A stretch of 47,972 nucleotides of DNA from Oscillospiraceae bacterium (GTDB taxonomy: Bacteria > Bacillota > Clostridia > Oscillospirales > SIG519). Of the stretch, positions 17,875 to 27,518 are shown in pieces. The stretch's first letter is position 1, and the number at the start of each line of letters is the position of its first letter. The position numbers were made by a program, and so were the translations under genes. The notes beneath the pieces were generated by a model. The model was not told the DNA's origin. It searched no databases and saw nothing but the letters and a program-made list of their open reading frames with translations. The stretch spans positions 1 through 47,972 of the forward strand of contig SVMS01000011.1 of assembly GCA_015067255.1 (NCBI GenBank), in the 5' to 3' direction.

Positions 17875-18795
17875 ATGAATTACAAAGAAATAAACTATAA
17901 AAATTATGGAAGATGCCTTGAAATAAATAACGGAGTAATTGAACTGATAGTTACTCTTGATGTTGGCCCCAGAGTAATAAAATTTGCTTTTTGTGGAAAA
18001 GAAAATTTATTTTTTGAAGACGTAGACAGAGTTTTTTCATCTGAAAAGGATGAGGTAAAGGAAGTTTACGGAAAAGATGCTAAATGGTATCTTTACGGCG
18101 GGCATAGACTTTGGGTAGGTCCCGAATACGGTTATACATACTATCCCGATAATATTCCGATTGAGTACAGTGTGGACGCAAATAAATTTACTTTTATTCA
18201 AGGACTTCAAACTCCCTTTAATTTACAGGGCAAAACAGTTCTTACAATAGGTGAGGGCGCTGAGGTAAGAGTTGATATGTTCTTAGAAAACAAATCGGAT
18301 AAAACTTATGAAATTGCGCCTTGGGCAATTACTGTTATGAAAGCAGGCGGATGGGAAGTATTTCCTATGAATACCAATGATACAGGTTGGCTTTCCAACA
18401 GAACTCTTATGCTTTGGCCGTATACAAATTTGAATGATGACCGCATATCTTTCGGAAAAGAATTTGTTTTATTAAAACAGGATAAAGAGAAAAAAACTCC
18501 TTTAAAAGTCGGAATGGATAACAACAATGGCTGGTCAGCATACATAAATGACGGAGTTACATTCCTCAAAAAATTTGAATATGATCAAAATGCAGCATAT
18601 ACAGACAACGGCTGTAATTTTGAAACATATACCAGTGAATATATGACTGAGATTGAAAGCTTAGGAAAATTAGTTAAGCTTGTACCTGGAGAAACTGCTT
18701 CTCATTATGAAGAGTGGAAGCTTTTTGATACTGTGCCCGAAAAATGTGACTGTCCGGATGAGATGGGCAAAAGAATACTCGAAATTATAAAATGA
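17875..18795 (+). CDS. Galactose-mutarotase-like beta-sandwich protein (DUF4380-like)
   Basis: A 306-residue soluble protein without signal peptide. Features resemble aldose-epimerase/carbohydrate-binding beta-sandwich folds: early IELIVTLDVGPRVIKF, GGHRLWVGPEYGYTYYP, VDMFLENKSDKTYEIAPWAI and HYEEWKLF near the end. I cannot identify a catalytic pair, so function is unknown; a role on a sugar is plausible. AGGAG lies 8 nt before ATG 17875. Its stop overlaps the next start (ATGA). Confidence 0.65.
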   Translation: MNYKEINYKNYGRCLEINNGVIELIVTLDVGPRVIKFAFCGKENLFFEDVDRVFSSEKDEVKEVYGKDAKWYLYGGHRLWVGPEYGYTYYPDNIPIEYSVDANKFTFIQGLQTPFNLQGKTVLTIGEGAEVRVDMFLENKSDKTYEIAPWAITVMKAGGWEVFPMNTNDTGWLSNRTLMLWPYTNLNDDRISFGKEFVLLKQDKEKKTPLKVGMDNNNGWSAYINDGVTFLKKFEYDQNAAYTDNGCNFETYTSEYMTEIESLGKLVKLVPGETASHYEEWKLFDTVPEKCDCPDEMGKRILEIIK

Positions 18796-19115
18796 CAAAA
18801 ACAATAAATATTGTCTGTGTTATAACTATATGTGTTTGTATAGTTGCTTTCGGTTGCGGGAAAATTGCGGAATTTGCTTTGTCAAAGCCCGATGCTCCCG
18901 CAACGGCAGAGCCTTTGAATATTACAAAAATAAATATAAATACAGCAACCCTTGAAGAGCTTAAGACAATAGAAGCACTTGATGAGCAAATATGTCTTAA
19001 TATAATAAACTACCGTATTAAAAACGGTAGTTTTAAAAGTGTTGAAGAAATAATGCAGGTAGAAGGAATAAGTAAGGAAATATTTGTAAAAATTTTTGGC
19101 CATATAGTAGTTTAA
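18792..19115 (+). CDS. ComEA-like helix-hairpin-helix protein, membrane anchored
   Basis: 107 residues. A hydrophobic N-terminus (about 5-22, ending in a Cys at 22) would anchor it outside the membrane; the Cys context is a poor lipobox. Residues 45-107 form the ComEA-type HhH domain: ININTATLEELKTIEAL and a second hairpin VEEIMQVEGISKE. ComEA binds incoming DNA, but comEC and comEB are not adjacent, so a transformation role is unproven. It is translationally coupled to the mutarotase-like gene upstream. Confidence 0.75.
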   Translation: MTKTINIVCVITICVCIVAFGCGKIAEFALSKPDAPATAEPLNITKININTATLEELKTIEALDEQICLNIINYRIKNGSFKSVEEIMQVEGISKEIFVKIFGHIVV

Positions 19116-19137
19116 ATATTTTTTACAAGGTGAATTT

Positions 19138-21597
19138 ATGCAAAGTAAGATAAATAAATCAATATTGTTATATGCCTTTTCTTTTCTTTTAGGAATAGGC
19201 ATTTTGTTTTTATGCTTTGCAGCAGTGAAAATTTTCCCATTTGGAGAAAAAGCGTTTTTAACGGTTGATATCTCCCATCAATATACAGACTTTTATAGCT
19301 TTTTAAGACAGAGTATTTTTGGGGACAGCGGAAATTTGATATTTTCTTTAAAAACTGCATTGGGTGGAGATACCTTTGGAATTACTTCATATTATCTTTT
19401 AAGCCCTTTGAATTTGATAATACTTTTATTTCCCGAAAAATTTATTTTAGAAGCAGTTCTTGTTATAGCGCTTTTAAAATCAGGACTTTGTGCTTTTTGC
19501 TTTGCTTTTTTTATAAATAAAAAGTTTCCATCTTTAAGCTTTGGAATAAAGCTTGCCTTTTCGCAAATGTATTGCTTCTGCGCTTTTTTCGTGGTCTATG
19601 GGATTTGCCCTATGTGGCTTGACGGCGTGATATTTTTGCCGTTATTGATTGTTTTTCTTGAAAAACTGCTTTATGAAAATAAACCTCTTTTGTATTGTAT
19701 TTTTTTAATACTTACTATTTTATCTAATTATTATATAGGTTTTATGGTATGTGTTTTTTTAGTGCTGTATGTTATTTGCCTATATATAAAACAGCCGTTT
19801 AAAATTCAGCGTATTATAAGCTTTTTTTGTTTTTCAGCTATTTGCGGTGCTTGCTGTGCAGTAGTGCTTTTGCCATCGCTTTTTTCTGTTTTGTCGGGCA
19901 GAGGCGGATATTACGATACCGACTTTTCAATGTATATAAATTTCTCGCTTCCCGATTTTCTTTCAAAGCTTTATTTAGGATATAGTGATACTATAAAAAC
20001 AACCGACGGTGTATATGGACTTCCCAATATATATTCAGGACTTATTTGTGTACCGGGGATTTTCTTCTTTTTCCTTAATAAAAATATTAGCTTAAGAGAG
20101 AAAATAGGAAACGGAATTGTTTTAGGAGTAATAACTCTTTCAATGCTTTTGAATCCGCTTGATTTACTATGGCACGGCTTTAATTCGCCCTATTGGTATC
20201 CTTACCGATATTCCTTCTTGTTTTCATTTATGGCTATCACTATTTGCGCAAAGGGACTGTCAAAGCTTGAAAATATCAGTAAAAAGAGATTGTATTTATC
20301 AATTGCCGTAACAGTTTTGCTTTTCGTTATCGGTGCTTTTTCTGCTCCCTTTGTTTTTGTTATTATAGCTTTTATATTTTTAAGTATATATTTTATAATT
20401 TATCAAAAGAAAATAAGCAAAATAGTTTTAAGCTGTGTGCTTATTCTTGAAGCTTCGTTAAGTACATTTATGCTTGTATTTACTATTGATGACACTTATA
20501 TATACGAAAAAAGAGACAGCTACACTCAGTATGTTTCTCAGGTGAGAGAAATATTAAATGACATTGATTTAAGTGAAAATCTCTATAGAACAGAAAAGAC
20601 CTTTGCGCGCTCCAGAAATGATAATATGTCGCTGTATATTAACGGAATTTCTCATTACAGCTCGGGTTTTAATCAAAAAACCAATAGCTTTATAAAAAAT
20701 ATGGGCTTTTTGCAATCAAGATTTTGGACAAAATATAAAGGTGCAACACCTCTTTCAGACAGTATTTTTTCAATTAAATATGTATTAAGCCAAGAAGAAA
20801 TACCGTTTTATAAGGAAATATCCCGAAAAAATAAATATATCCTTTATGAAAATCCTTATGCCTTGGGTTTAGCTTTTGAAACTAATTCAATAATTGATGA
20901 TTTTGATATTTACAAAGATCCTTTTTTAAATCAGCAAAATTATTTAGATACGCTAAGCTTAAAAAATTTTCAAATTTATAAAAAAGCTTCTTTTGAAAAA
21001 GATGATATGAATTATAGCGTAACAGTAGAAAAAACGGGCAGGCTTTATATGTATCTGTATTCACAAAAGGCATATAATTGTGATGTGTATGTAAACGGAG
21101 AAAAGCTTTGCGAATATTTCAGAGCATATACTTATCCTGAAAATAACTATAATATAGTGGATTTAGGCTATTATGAAGAAAATGATATTGTTGATATAGA
21201 ATTGAACGCTAAGTCAGCAAGAAGCTTTGATATTGATTTTGCTTGCTTTTATACTTTGGATACAGAGGAATTGGAAAAGGCTTTGTCAGACATCAATGAC
21301 TATGAGGTAACTCAAAACAAAGCGGGAGAGTATATAATAAACGTGAAAAATAATAAAAGCGGCTACGTTTCAACAACAATCCCATACTATGAAGGCTTTG
21401 AAGCTTATATAAACGGAGAAAAAATACAGACGTTTGAAAATTATAATACATTTTTAGCCTTTGAAGTCCCCGAAGAAGACAGTATAATAACCGTTAAATA
21501 TAAAAACAAATGGCTCGAAACAGGCGCTGTAATAAGTTTAATAGGAATTTTAATTTTGAGTTTTATTTTAATAATTTCTAAAAAAGTGTTTGCTTAA
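19138..21597 (+). CDS. YfhO family membrane protein (GT-C-like)
   Basis: An 819-residue protein with a dozen or more transmembrane segments in the first 430 residues and a large extracytoplasmic beta-rich region before a final membrane helix (about 795-815). The YfhO signature region FLTVDISHQYTDFYSF follows TM1, then SLKTALGGDTFGITSYY and PYWYPYRYSFLFSF. Family members are implicated in lipoteichoic acid glycosylation in Bacillus and Listeria. AAGGTGA precedes the ATG. The stop codon lies in the loop of the terminator at 21580-21613. Confidence 0.88.
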   Translation: MQSKINKSILLYAFSFLLGIGILFLCFAAVKIFPFGEKAFLTVDISHQYTDFYSFLRQSIFGDSGNLIFSLKTALGGDTFGITSYYLLSPLNLIILLFPEKFILEAVLVIALLKSGLCAFCFAFFINKKFPSLSFGIKLAFSQMYCFCAFFVVYGICPMWLDGVIFLPLLIVFLEKLLYENKPLLYCIFLILTILSNYYIGFMVCVFLVLYVICLYIKQPFKIQRIISFFCFSAICGACCAVVLLPSLFSVLSGRGGYYDTDFSMYINFSLPDFLSKLYLGYSDTIKTTDGVYGLPNIYSGLICVPGIFFFFLNKNISLREKIGNGIVLGVITLSMLLNPLDLLWHGFNSPYWYPYRYSFLFSFMAITICAKGLSKLENISKKRLYLSIAVTVLLFVIGAFSAPFVFVIIAFIFLSIYFIIYQKKISKIVLSCVLILEASLSTFMLVFTIDDTYIYEKRDSYTQYVSQVREILNDIDLSENLYRTEKTFARSRNDNMSLYINGISHYSSGFNQKTNSFIKNMGFLQSRFWTKYKGATPLSDSIFSIKYVLSQEEIPFYKEISRKNKYILYENPYALGLAFETNSIIDDFDIYKDPFLNQQNYLDTLSLKNFQIYKKASFEKDDMNYSVTVEKTGRLYMYLYSQKAYNCDVYVNGEKLCEYFRAYTYPENNYNIVDLGYYEENDIVDIELNAKSARSFDIDFACFYTLDTEELEKALSDINDYEVTQNKAGEYIINVKNNKSGYVSTTIPYYEGFEAYINGEKIQTFENYNTFLAFEVPEEDSIITVKYKNKWLETGAVISLIGILILSFILIISKKVFA

Positions 21598-21613
21598 TTG
21601 CAAACACTTTTTT
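21580..21613 (+). terminator. Terminator overlapping the yfhO 3' end
   Basis: A perfect 14-bp stem: AAAAAAGTGTTTGC (21580-21593) with GCAAACACTTTTTT (21600-21613), loop TTAATT containing the yfhO stop codon. It ends the long housekeeping run that begins at the murA promoter or further upstream. Confidence 0.9.
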
Positions 21614-21689
21614 CTATTTGAAACAGTATATAAAACATAAAGCTGAAAATAATAATATACATCATATAAAAAGAGAGGATTACGGCAAA

Positions 21690-23192
21690 ATGTCTGAATA
21701 TATTCTCGAATTGAAAAATATCGTAAAAAAATTCGATGCAATAACTGCCCTTGACAATGTGGAGCTAAAGCTTAAAAGGGGAGAAACTCTTGCCTTAATG
21801 GGCGAAAACGGAGCAGGAAAATCAACCCTGATCAAAGTTATAACAGGAGTTCATAAGCCTGACAGCGGTACTGTTTTGGTAGACGGAGAAAAGGTGGAAT
21901 TTTCTTCAACGCTTGATTCGTTAAAGTATGGTATAGCGGCTATTTATCAGCACGTTACATCGTTTCCCGACTTGACGGTAACAGAAAATATCTTTATGGG
22001 AAGAGAAATTTTAACCCCTTTAGGAACATATAATTGGGGACAAATGAGAAAACAGGCAAAAGAGCTATTAAAGAGTCTTAGTGCAGATATAGATGTCAAT
22101 AAGCCAATGGAAACCTTGAGTGTCGCACAGCAACAGCTTGTAGAAATAGCAAAAGCACTTTCGAGAAATGCACGTATTCTTATAATGGATGAGCCTACAG
22201 CTTCACTTACAAAGCACGAATGTGAAGAACTTTATTCCATTGTTGACAACTTAAAAGAAGACGGAGTATCAATTATTTTTATAACGCACCGATTTGAAGA
22301 TATGTACCGTCTTTGTGAAAGTGTAACGGTTTTCAGAGATTCCAAATATATAGGCCATTGGCAGACAAATGAAATTTCAAACGAAAAGCTTATAGAGGCT
22401 ATGGTTGGCAGAACACTTACCCAAATGTATCCTGATAAAAATGTAAAAATAGGGCAAAAGGTTTTAAGTGTTAAAAATCTTTTTAAAACAGGATATTTTA
22501 AAGATATATCCTTTGATGTGCATGCGGGGGAAATAGTTGCATTTACAGGTCTTGTAGGCTCAGGAAGAACAGAGGTATGTCAGTCTGTTTTCGGAATATT
22601 AAAGGCTGATAAGGGAGAAATTTTTATAAATAATGAAAAAATAGATGTAATATCTCCTACGCACGCTTTGAAAAAAGGAATTGCTCTTTTACCTGAAGAC
22701 AGGCAAAGACAGGGACTCATTTATGAATTCCCTCTATATAAAAATGTTTCTGCAGCAGTTCTTGAGAAGTTTTCCAAGTCAGGCTTTATGGATGAAAATC
22801 AAGAAATAGAAACAGCAATACAGCTTTGCAATAAAATGGCTTTAAAAGCAAAGGATATAAGTGATACTCCCAATGCGCTTTCGGGAGGAAATCAGCAAAA
22901 GGTGGTTTTTGCAAAGCTTCTTAATTGCAATTTAAAAGTGCTTATTCTTGATGAACCTACAAAAGGTATAGATGTAGGTGCTAAGTTTTCTATTTATCAG
23001 ATAATGAATGAGCTTGCCGCAGCAGGATATGCGATAATAATGGTATCAAGCGAAATGCCTGAGGTTTTAGGCGTTTCTGACAGAATATATGTATTCAAAT
23101 CAGGAAGAATTACTGGAGAATTTAAAACAAAAGAGGCAACTCAGGAAATGCTTTTGTCAGCAGCTCTTGCTAAAGAAGGGGGAGAGGGATAA
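21690..23192 (+). CDS. Sugar ABC importer ATPase, two-domain RbsA/MglA/RhaT type
   Basis: A 500-residue ATPase with two fused nucleotide-binding domains that powers a CUT2-type simple-sugar importer. Domain 1 has Walker A GENGAGKST, signature LSVAQQQLVEIAKAL and Walker B ILIMDEPTAS. Domain 2 has the degenerate GLVGSGRTEVC loop and full signature LSGGNQQKVVFAKLL with LILDEPTKGIDVG. ATG 21690 behind AGAGAGGA is preferred to an upstream TTG at 21618. The two permeases and binding protein follow within 2-31 nt. The substrate (rhamnose-, AI-2- or ribose-like) cannot be fixed. Confidence 0.95.
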   Translation: MSEYILELKNIVKKFDAITALDNVELKLKRGETLALMGENGAGKSTLIKVITGVHKPDSGTVLVDGEKVEFSSTLDSLKYGIAAIYQHVTSFPDLTVTENIFMGREILTPLGTYNWGQMRKQAKELLKSLSADIDVNKPMETLSVAQQQLVEIAKALSRNARILIMDEPTASLTKHECEELYSIVDNLKEDGVSIIFITHRFEDMYRLCESVTVFRDSKYIGHWQTNEISNEKLIEAMVGRTLTQMYPDKNVKIGQKVLSVKNLFKTGYFKDISFDVHAGEIVAFTGLVGSGRTEVCQSVFGILKADKGEIFINNEKIDVISPTHALKKGIALLPEDRQRQGLIYEFPLYKNVSAAVLEKFSKSGFMDENQEIETAIQLCNKMALKAKDISDTPNALSGGNQQKVVFAKLLNCNLKVLILDEPTKGIDVGAKFSIYQIMNELAAAGYAIIMVSSEMPEVLGVSDRIYVFKSGRITGEFKTKEATQEMLLSAALAKEGGEG

Positions 23193-23194
23193 TA

Positions 23195-24184
23195 ATGAAC
23201 GCTTTGAAAAAAATTACCGGATATCATAATTTCGGTCTTATATTGGGAATAGCAGGCTTGCTTATTATAGCGGCGTTTTTAACTCCTTCTATGTTTTCTT
23301 TAACAACAGCACATAATATGCTTCAAAACAATTCAGTATATGCTTTGCTTTCTATAGGAATGATGTTTGTACTGTTGACAGGTGGAATAGACCTATCCGT
23401 AGCATCGACATTGGGTCTTTCGGGAGTATCTGCATCTCTTCTTATGGATAATTTCAATGAAGTACCCGCAATAGTATGGCTGATAGCTTCTGTTGTTATA
23501 GGTGCTTTGTGCGGATTTGTAAACGGACTTCTTATAGGAAAGCTTAAAATGATTCCTCTTATTGCAACCTTAGGAACTATGTATATTTACAGAGGAATAG
23601 CTTTTTTAATAAGTAACGGTGTCTGGGTTTTTCCTCATCGTTTTACAGAGGATTATAAAGCCTTTGCACAGGGAAAAATATTTGGAATTTATAATATTAT
23701 CTGGATAACGGTAATTGTTTATATAATAGTTGCATTTTTCCTTGGATATACAAAAAGCGGCAGATATATTTACGCCGTAGGAACAAATGAAAACTCGGCA
23801 AAAATAGCGGGAATAAATCCATCGAATGTAAAGGTGTTAGCCTATACACTATGCGGAGCAGTAGCAGGACTCGCAGGAATGTTATTTACTGCAAACTATG
23901 CTCTTTGCTCATCGCAGATAGGCACAGGCTTTGAAATGCAAGCCATAGCAATATGTATTTTGGGCGGAGTAAGTATAAACGGTGGCAGAGGCAGAGTTGA
24001 CGGAGTAGTAATAGGCGTTATAATTATGAGCATTATTTCTAATTTTATTTCGATGCTTCCGGGTTTCAGCGTATGGCAGGATGCAATACGGGGTATAATC
24101 ATAATTATAGCAGTAGCAATAAATCTTATTACAGGAAAAATGATTGAAAATAACGCCTTGAAAGAAAGAGATGCTTTGATATGA
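23195..24184 (+). CDS. Simple-sugar ABC permease 1
   Basis: 329 residues, about 8-10 transmembrane helices, BPD_transp_2 family (RbsC/RhaP type). Family features include VLLTGGIDLSVASTLGLSGV early and the C-terminal cytoplasmic motif AIAICILGGVSINGGRGR that docks on the ATPase. It starts 2 nt after the ATPase stop. Two distinct permease genes rather than one homodimeric RbsC is the arrangement known from Rha and Lsr transporters. Confidence 0.93.
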   Translation: MNALKKITGYHNFGLILGIAGLLIIAAFLTPSMFSLTTAHNMLQNNSVYALLSIGMMFVLLTGGIDLSVASTLGLSGVSASLLMDNFNEVPAIVWLIASVVIGALCGFVNGLLIGKLKMIPLIATLGTMYIYRGIAFLISNGVWVFPHRFTEDYKAFAQGKIFGIYNIIWITVIVYIIVAFFLGYTKSGRYIYAVGTNENSAKIAGINPSNVKVLAYTLCGAVAGLAGMLFTANYALCSSQIGTGFEMQAIAICILGGVSINGGRGRVDGVVIGVIIMSIISNFISMLPGFSVWQDAIRGIIIIIAVAINLITGKMIENNALKERDALI

Positions 24185-24214
24185 TAGAAATATCTCTTTG
24201 GGAGGAATTTTAAA

Positions 24215-25192
24215 ATGACACGGGATTTAACAGTTAAAAAGAAATTTGATTTGTCTAAATTTCTTGTCAGCTGGGAAATGATACTTGTATATATTTTGAT
24301 ATTTATAAATATTATTCTTATGCTGACAAAACCAAACCTTTATTTTTCTTCCGGAACTATTACCTCAATTATACAGTCGGGTATGGACCTGTCATTTATG
24401 GTACTGGGAATGATATTTATATTGATGATAGGAGATATAGACGTTTCAACAGCATCTACAATGATTGCCTGCGCTATGACAACGGGCTTGATTTTTCAAT
24501 CGGGAGCAGGAGCTTTTTTTGCAATTTTGGGAGGTTTGTTGACAGGAATATTATGCGGAGCAATTAACGGTACATTAGTTGCACTTTGTAAAATGCCCTC
24601 TGTTATTGTAACTATAGCGACTTCGTTGGTTTTCAGAGGAATAGTAAGGATAATTTTAGATGTAAATGTGCTTAAAAGCTATCCTTCGTGGCTTTCAAAG
24701 CTTTCTTGGGGTAATATCTTCGGAATACCTTTTTCTCTCATTATTTTTATTTTGGCAAGCATCGGTTTTGCAATATGCTTGCATAAATCAAGATTTGGCA
24801 GAAAGCTTTATATGATAGGTAACAGCACAGAGGTTTCAAGATATTCGGGTATACGTGTAAAAACAATAAAGATAATAGTATTTATTATAATGGGAATAAT
24901 GGCATTTGTATCTTCTTTATTTTTTATAGGAAGAATGGGAAGCATAAGCTCAGATATGGGAATAGGCTATGAGCTTAATGTAATTGCAATAGCCGTTTTA
25001 GGCGGAATTTCAACCAATGGAGGAAAGGGAAGAGTTTACGGCTGTATTATTTCAACACTTATAATAGCATTTTTAAATTACAGTCTGGGACTTTTAGGAA
25101 TAGAGTCTAATACCCGCACAATTGTCGTAGGATTAATTTTGATAATTGCGGTATTGATATCAAATATAAAATTAAAGGCTTCAAAAGCCTGA
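24215..25192 (+). CDS. Simple-sugar ABC permease 2
   Basis: 325 residues, the second BPD_transp_2 permease. It shares the FILMIGDIDVSTASTM and AIAVLGGISTNGGKGR blocks with its neighbour but is clearly diverged from it, consistent with a heterodimeric channel. GGGAGG precedes the ATG. The 30-nt gap to permease 1 keeps it within the operon. Confidence 0.93.
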   Translation: MTRDLTVKKKFDLSKFLVSWEMILVYILIFINIILMLTKPNLYFSSGTITSIIQSGMDLSFMVLGMIFILMIGDIDVSTASTMIACAMTTGLIFQSGAGAFFAILGGLLTGILCGAINGTLVALCKMPSVIVTIATSLVFRGIVRIILDVNVLKSYPSWLSKLSWGNIFGIPFSLIIFILASIGFAICLHKSRFGRKLYMIGNSTEVSRYSGIRVKTIKIIVFIIMGIMAFVSSLFFIGRMGSISSDMGIGYELNVIAIAVLGGISTNGGKGRVYGCIISTLIIAFLNYSLGLLGIESNTRTIVVGLILIIAVLISNIKLKASKA

Positions 25193-25205
25193 AAAGGAGT
25201 TTAAA

Positions 25206-26348
25206 ATGAAAAGCAAAAAAATTTTTTCGGCAATATTATCAGTTTTATTACTAAGCACCTGTCTTATAAGCTTTACAGCTTGTAATTCAGAAACAGCAGG
25301 AGGCCTTGAAGGTGCTCACGTATTTATGTTTAAAAGTACGGGAAATACTTTCGGAGACCTTATGTATGAAGGATTTAAGGAGTATATAGAATCAAAGGGC
25401 GGCAAAGCCGTATATAAAAGTCCGGCTACAACAACAGTTGCCGCACAGGTTTCACTTATTGACGAGCTTATAACTCAAAAGGTAGCATCAATAACAATTT
25501 CAACAAACGGAGAAGCAGGATACGACGAGGTTTTGAAGAAAGCTCAGAATGCAGGAATTAAAATTGTTTCGGTAGACTCAAAGGTATCTCCCGACTACAG
25601 AATAACTCACGTTGACCCCACTTCCCAAAGCGGCGTAGGTGAAACACTTGTACAAGCCGCTGTGCTTATAGCTATGAGAAAAGATTATCCCGAGGATGCA
25701 GATATAAAAAAAGCTTGCGATGATGCCTTGGCAGACTATAAAGGCGAAGAAATAAAATTAGGAGTTCTTTCCGCATCTATTGATACACCCGTCCAAAACG
25801 GCTGGATAGCTAAAATGGAAGAGGAATTAAAGCGTGATGTATATAAAGGCAAAGTAAGTCCTACTATAGATAAAAAATACGGAAACGATGACCCTACAGT
25901 AAGTACAACTCAGGCAAATGCCTTTATTTCAGAAAATAAGGTTGATGTTATCATATCACCGACAACAGTAGGTATGGCAGCAGCAGGACAGGCATTGAAA
26001 AGTTCAAAGTCTGATATTAAGCTCACAGGCTTAGGACTTCCCAGCGAAATGCAGGATTTTATGCCTAAAAAGAGTAGCGACAATGCCTTTGATTATGTTT
26101 GTCCTTATATGTTTTTATGGGATGTAATAGATTTGGGAAGAGTTGCCGCAGCGGCATCATGGGCTGCATTTGATGCAGATTTCAGCGGAGAAATGGGAAA
26201 AGACTTTACAATTCCCGCAACAGGCGAATATAAGGAAAGAAAATTCACTGTAGAAAAACATCCAGACGATGAAGGAACAATAGTTCTTGTAGGCGCACCC
26301 TATTCATTCTATAAGGGTAATATGGAAACTTGGATTCCAAAGCTTTAA
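25206..26348 (+). CDS. Sugar-binding lipoprotein of ABC importer (RhaS/LsrB-like)
   Basis: A 380-residue periplasmic-binding-protein-like protein (peripla_BP_4). The signal peptide ends at a lipobox-like SFTAC with Cys26, so it should be a membrane-anchored lipoprotein. It begins binding-domain strands at GAHVFMFKSTGNTFGDLM and has the SITISTNGEAGYDEVLKKA and ITHVDPTSQSGVGETLVQA blocks, then LTGLGLPSEMQDFM near the hinge. The pattern is closest, from memory, to rhamnose and AI-2 binding proteins. No sugar catabolic genes flank it, so the ligand stays open. Confidence 0.9.
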   Translation: MKSKKIFSAILSVLLLSTCLISFTACNSETAGGLEGAHVFMFKSTGNTFGDLMYEGFKEYIESKGGKAVYKSPATTTVAAQVSLIDELITQKVASITISTNGEAGYDEVLKKAQNAGIKIVSVDSKVSPDYRITHVDPTSQSGVGETLVQAAVLIAMRKDYPEDADIKKACDDALADYKGEEIKLGVLSASIDTPVQNGWIAKMEEELKRDVYKGKVSPTIDKKYGNDDPTVSTTQANAFISENKVDVIISPTTVGMAAAGQALKSSKSDIKLTGLGLPSEMQDFMPKKSSDNAFDYVCPYMFLWDVIDLGRVAAAASWAAFDADFSGEMGKDFTIPATGEYKERKFTVEKHPDDEGTIVLVGAPYSFYKGNMETWIPKL

Positions 26349-26363
26349 AAAGGAGAAAATAAA

Positions 26364-26813
26364 ATGACATTGACACAAAAAGAACAAACACTTATAAAAG
26401 ATATGAAGGACCAGGAACAGCTTTGTATTGAAAAGTATATGAAATATGCAAACGATGCCTGTGACGGAGGATTAAAAAATCTTTTTTCTCAAATAGGTCA
26501 AGTAGAACAACAGCATTTGCAAACTTTAAATCAAATTGAAAGCGGTACAGTTCCGACAGGCAACGGCGGAGGAACTCAGCCTCAAGTACCTGCTCAACCT
26601 TCAAACTGTTCAGCAGAAGATAAAAATAAAGATAAATATCTTTGTCAGGATGCTTTGGCAACAGAAAAGCACGCTTCAACTCTTTATAATATTTCGATAT
26701 TTGAGTTTTCAGATACAGCAATAAGAAATTTGCTTAACCATATTCAAAAAGAAGAGCAGGAACACGGCGAAAAAATATATGCGTATATGTCAATGAACGG
26801 TATGTACGCATAA
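26364..26813 (+). CDS. CotF-like spore coat / ferritin-like helical protein
   Basis: 149 residues: two helical halves (4-55 and 85-145), each with E/H-rich ferritin-like pattern (VEQQHLQTLNQIE and EEQEHGEKIYAYM), joined by a Gly/Pro/Gln-rich linker. This matches the CotF / DUF2383-like spore coat family. It follows the sugar-binding protein by 15 nt with AGGAG ahead of the ATG and is the last gene before a terminator. Its place in a sugar importer operon is unexpected. Metal binding by the E..H pairs is possible but not shown. Confidence 0.75.
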   Translation: MTLTQKEQTLIKDMKDQEQLCIEKYMKYANDACDGGLKNLFSQIGQVEQQHLQTLNQIESGTVPTGNGGGTQPQVPAQPSNCSAEDKNKDKYLCQDALATEKHASTLYNISIFEFSDTAIRNLLNHIQKEEQEHGEKIYAYMSMNGMYA

Positions 26814-26866
26814 TATAACGATAAAAAACAGACATATAATGGTTGCTTTTTATAAGAAAGAAAATG

Positions 26867-26894
26867 CCCCGATAGATTTTAAAATCTGTCGGGG
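26867..26894. terminator. Bidirectional terminator between convergent genes
   Basis: CCCCGATAGATTTT (26867-26880) pairs with AAAATCTGTCGGGG (26881-26894) with one G-U pair; the TTTTAAAA centre forms the loop. It is flanked by ATAATTTTAT on the right and, on the minus strand, CATTTTCTTTC. It serves the sugar importer operon and the converging 26901-29471 operon. Confidence 0.85.
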
Positions 26895-26900
26895 ATAATT

Positions 26901-27494
26901 TTATATCGTATGATTACGGCAATTTATGGATTTAAACCGTTGTTCGCAATGCTTTGCAGAAGATGATGGAATTTTGAAAATGTGGTCATTTCCTGAAACA
27001 ATAATATGAATTACACATTTTTTACCGATATAATCAAAGCTATAATCTTCAATCTTATCGGTTTGATATGTTTTAACGCTAAATTTAAATATTCTAATTT
27101 TCCCTCGTTTATATACAGCTACGCCTCGGTGTACAAAAATATAAATTAGGGTTAAATATATAATAGAAGAAACAAACAAAAATACAATTTTTATTGCAAT
27201 GTTTTCGAGAATTGCTATCCATATTAATGCTACAATGAAGGCAACTGACGAAAATAATATTGCAATTGTTGTAGTAAACACTCCTACACAGTAATACATT
27301 TTTCTCGGATTGACTTTTTCAAAGTAAAATAGAATATGATATACCGTCAAAACGGCAAGAAAACAAAGAAGCCAGTGATCTATTCGTTTATATGTATCCA
27401 AAATATTTACCATATCAAAAATGGGAGAAAGCAATCCTAAAATAACGGTGTAGGTAATGATTGATGCAAAATAGTTTATCACCTTTTTTACCAT
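26901..27494 (-). CDS. Unknown membrane protein with C-terminal soluble domain
   Basis: I do not recognise a named family. The 197 residues comprise about four transmembrane segments (roughly 8-28, 40-58, 65-90 and 93-118) followed by a basic cytoplasmic domain (about 120-197) with alternating beta-strand pattern (RIFKFSVKTYQTDKIEDYSF, KCVIHIIVSG) reminiscent of PH-like membrane-associated domains. It is last in the kinase-ECF-radical SAM operon, 24 nt after the radical SAM gene, and runs up to the shared terminator. Function unknown. Confidence 0.6.
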   Translation of the reverse strand: MVKKVINYFASIITYTVILGLLSPIFDMVNILDTYKRIDHWLLCFLAVLTVYHILFYFEKVNPRKMYYCVGVFTTTIAILFSSVAFIVALIWIAILENIAIKIVFLFVSSIIYLTLIYIFVHRGVAVYKRGKIRIFKFSVKTYQTDKIEDYSFDYIGKKCVIHIIVSGNDHIFKIPSSSAKHCEQRFKSINCRNHTI

Positions 27495-27518
27495 TTCTTA
27501 TTCTCATTCCTTTATTTA

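Noticed and set aside
21690-26348. Importer called specifically as a rhamnose or AI-2 transporter
   Set aside because: The two-permease layout and binding-protein style fit, but no catabolic, kinase or lsr genes are adjacent and ligand residues cannot be judged by eye.
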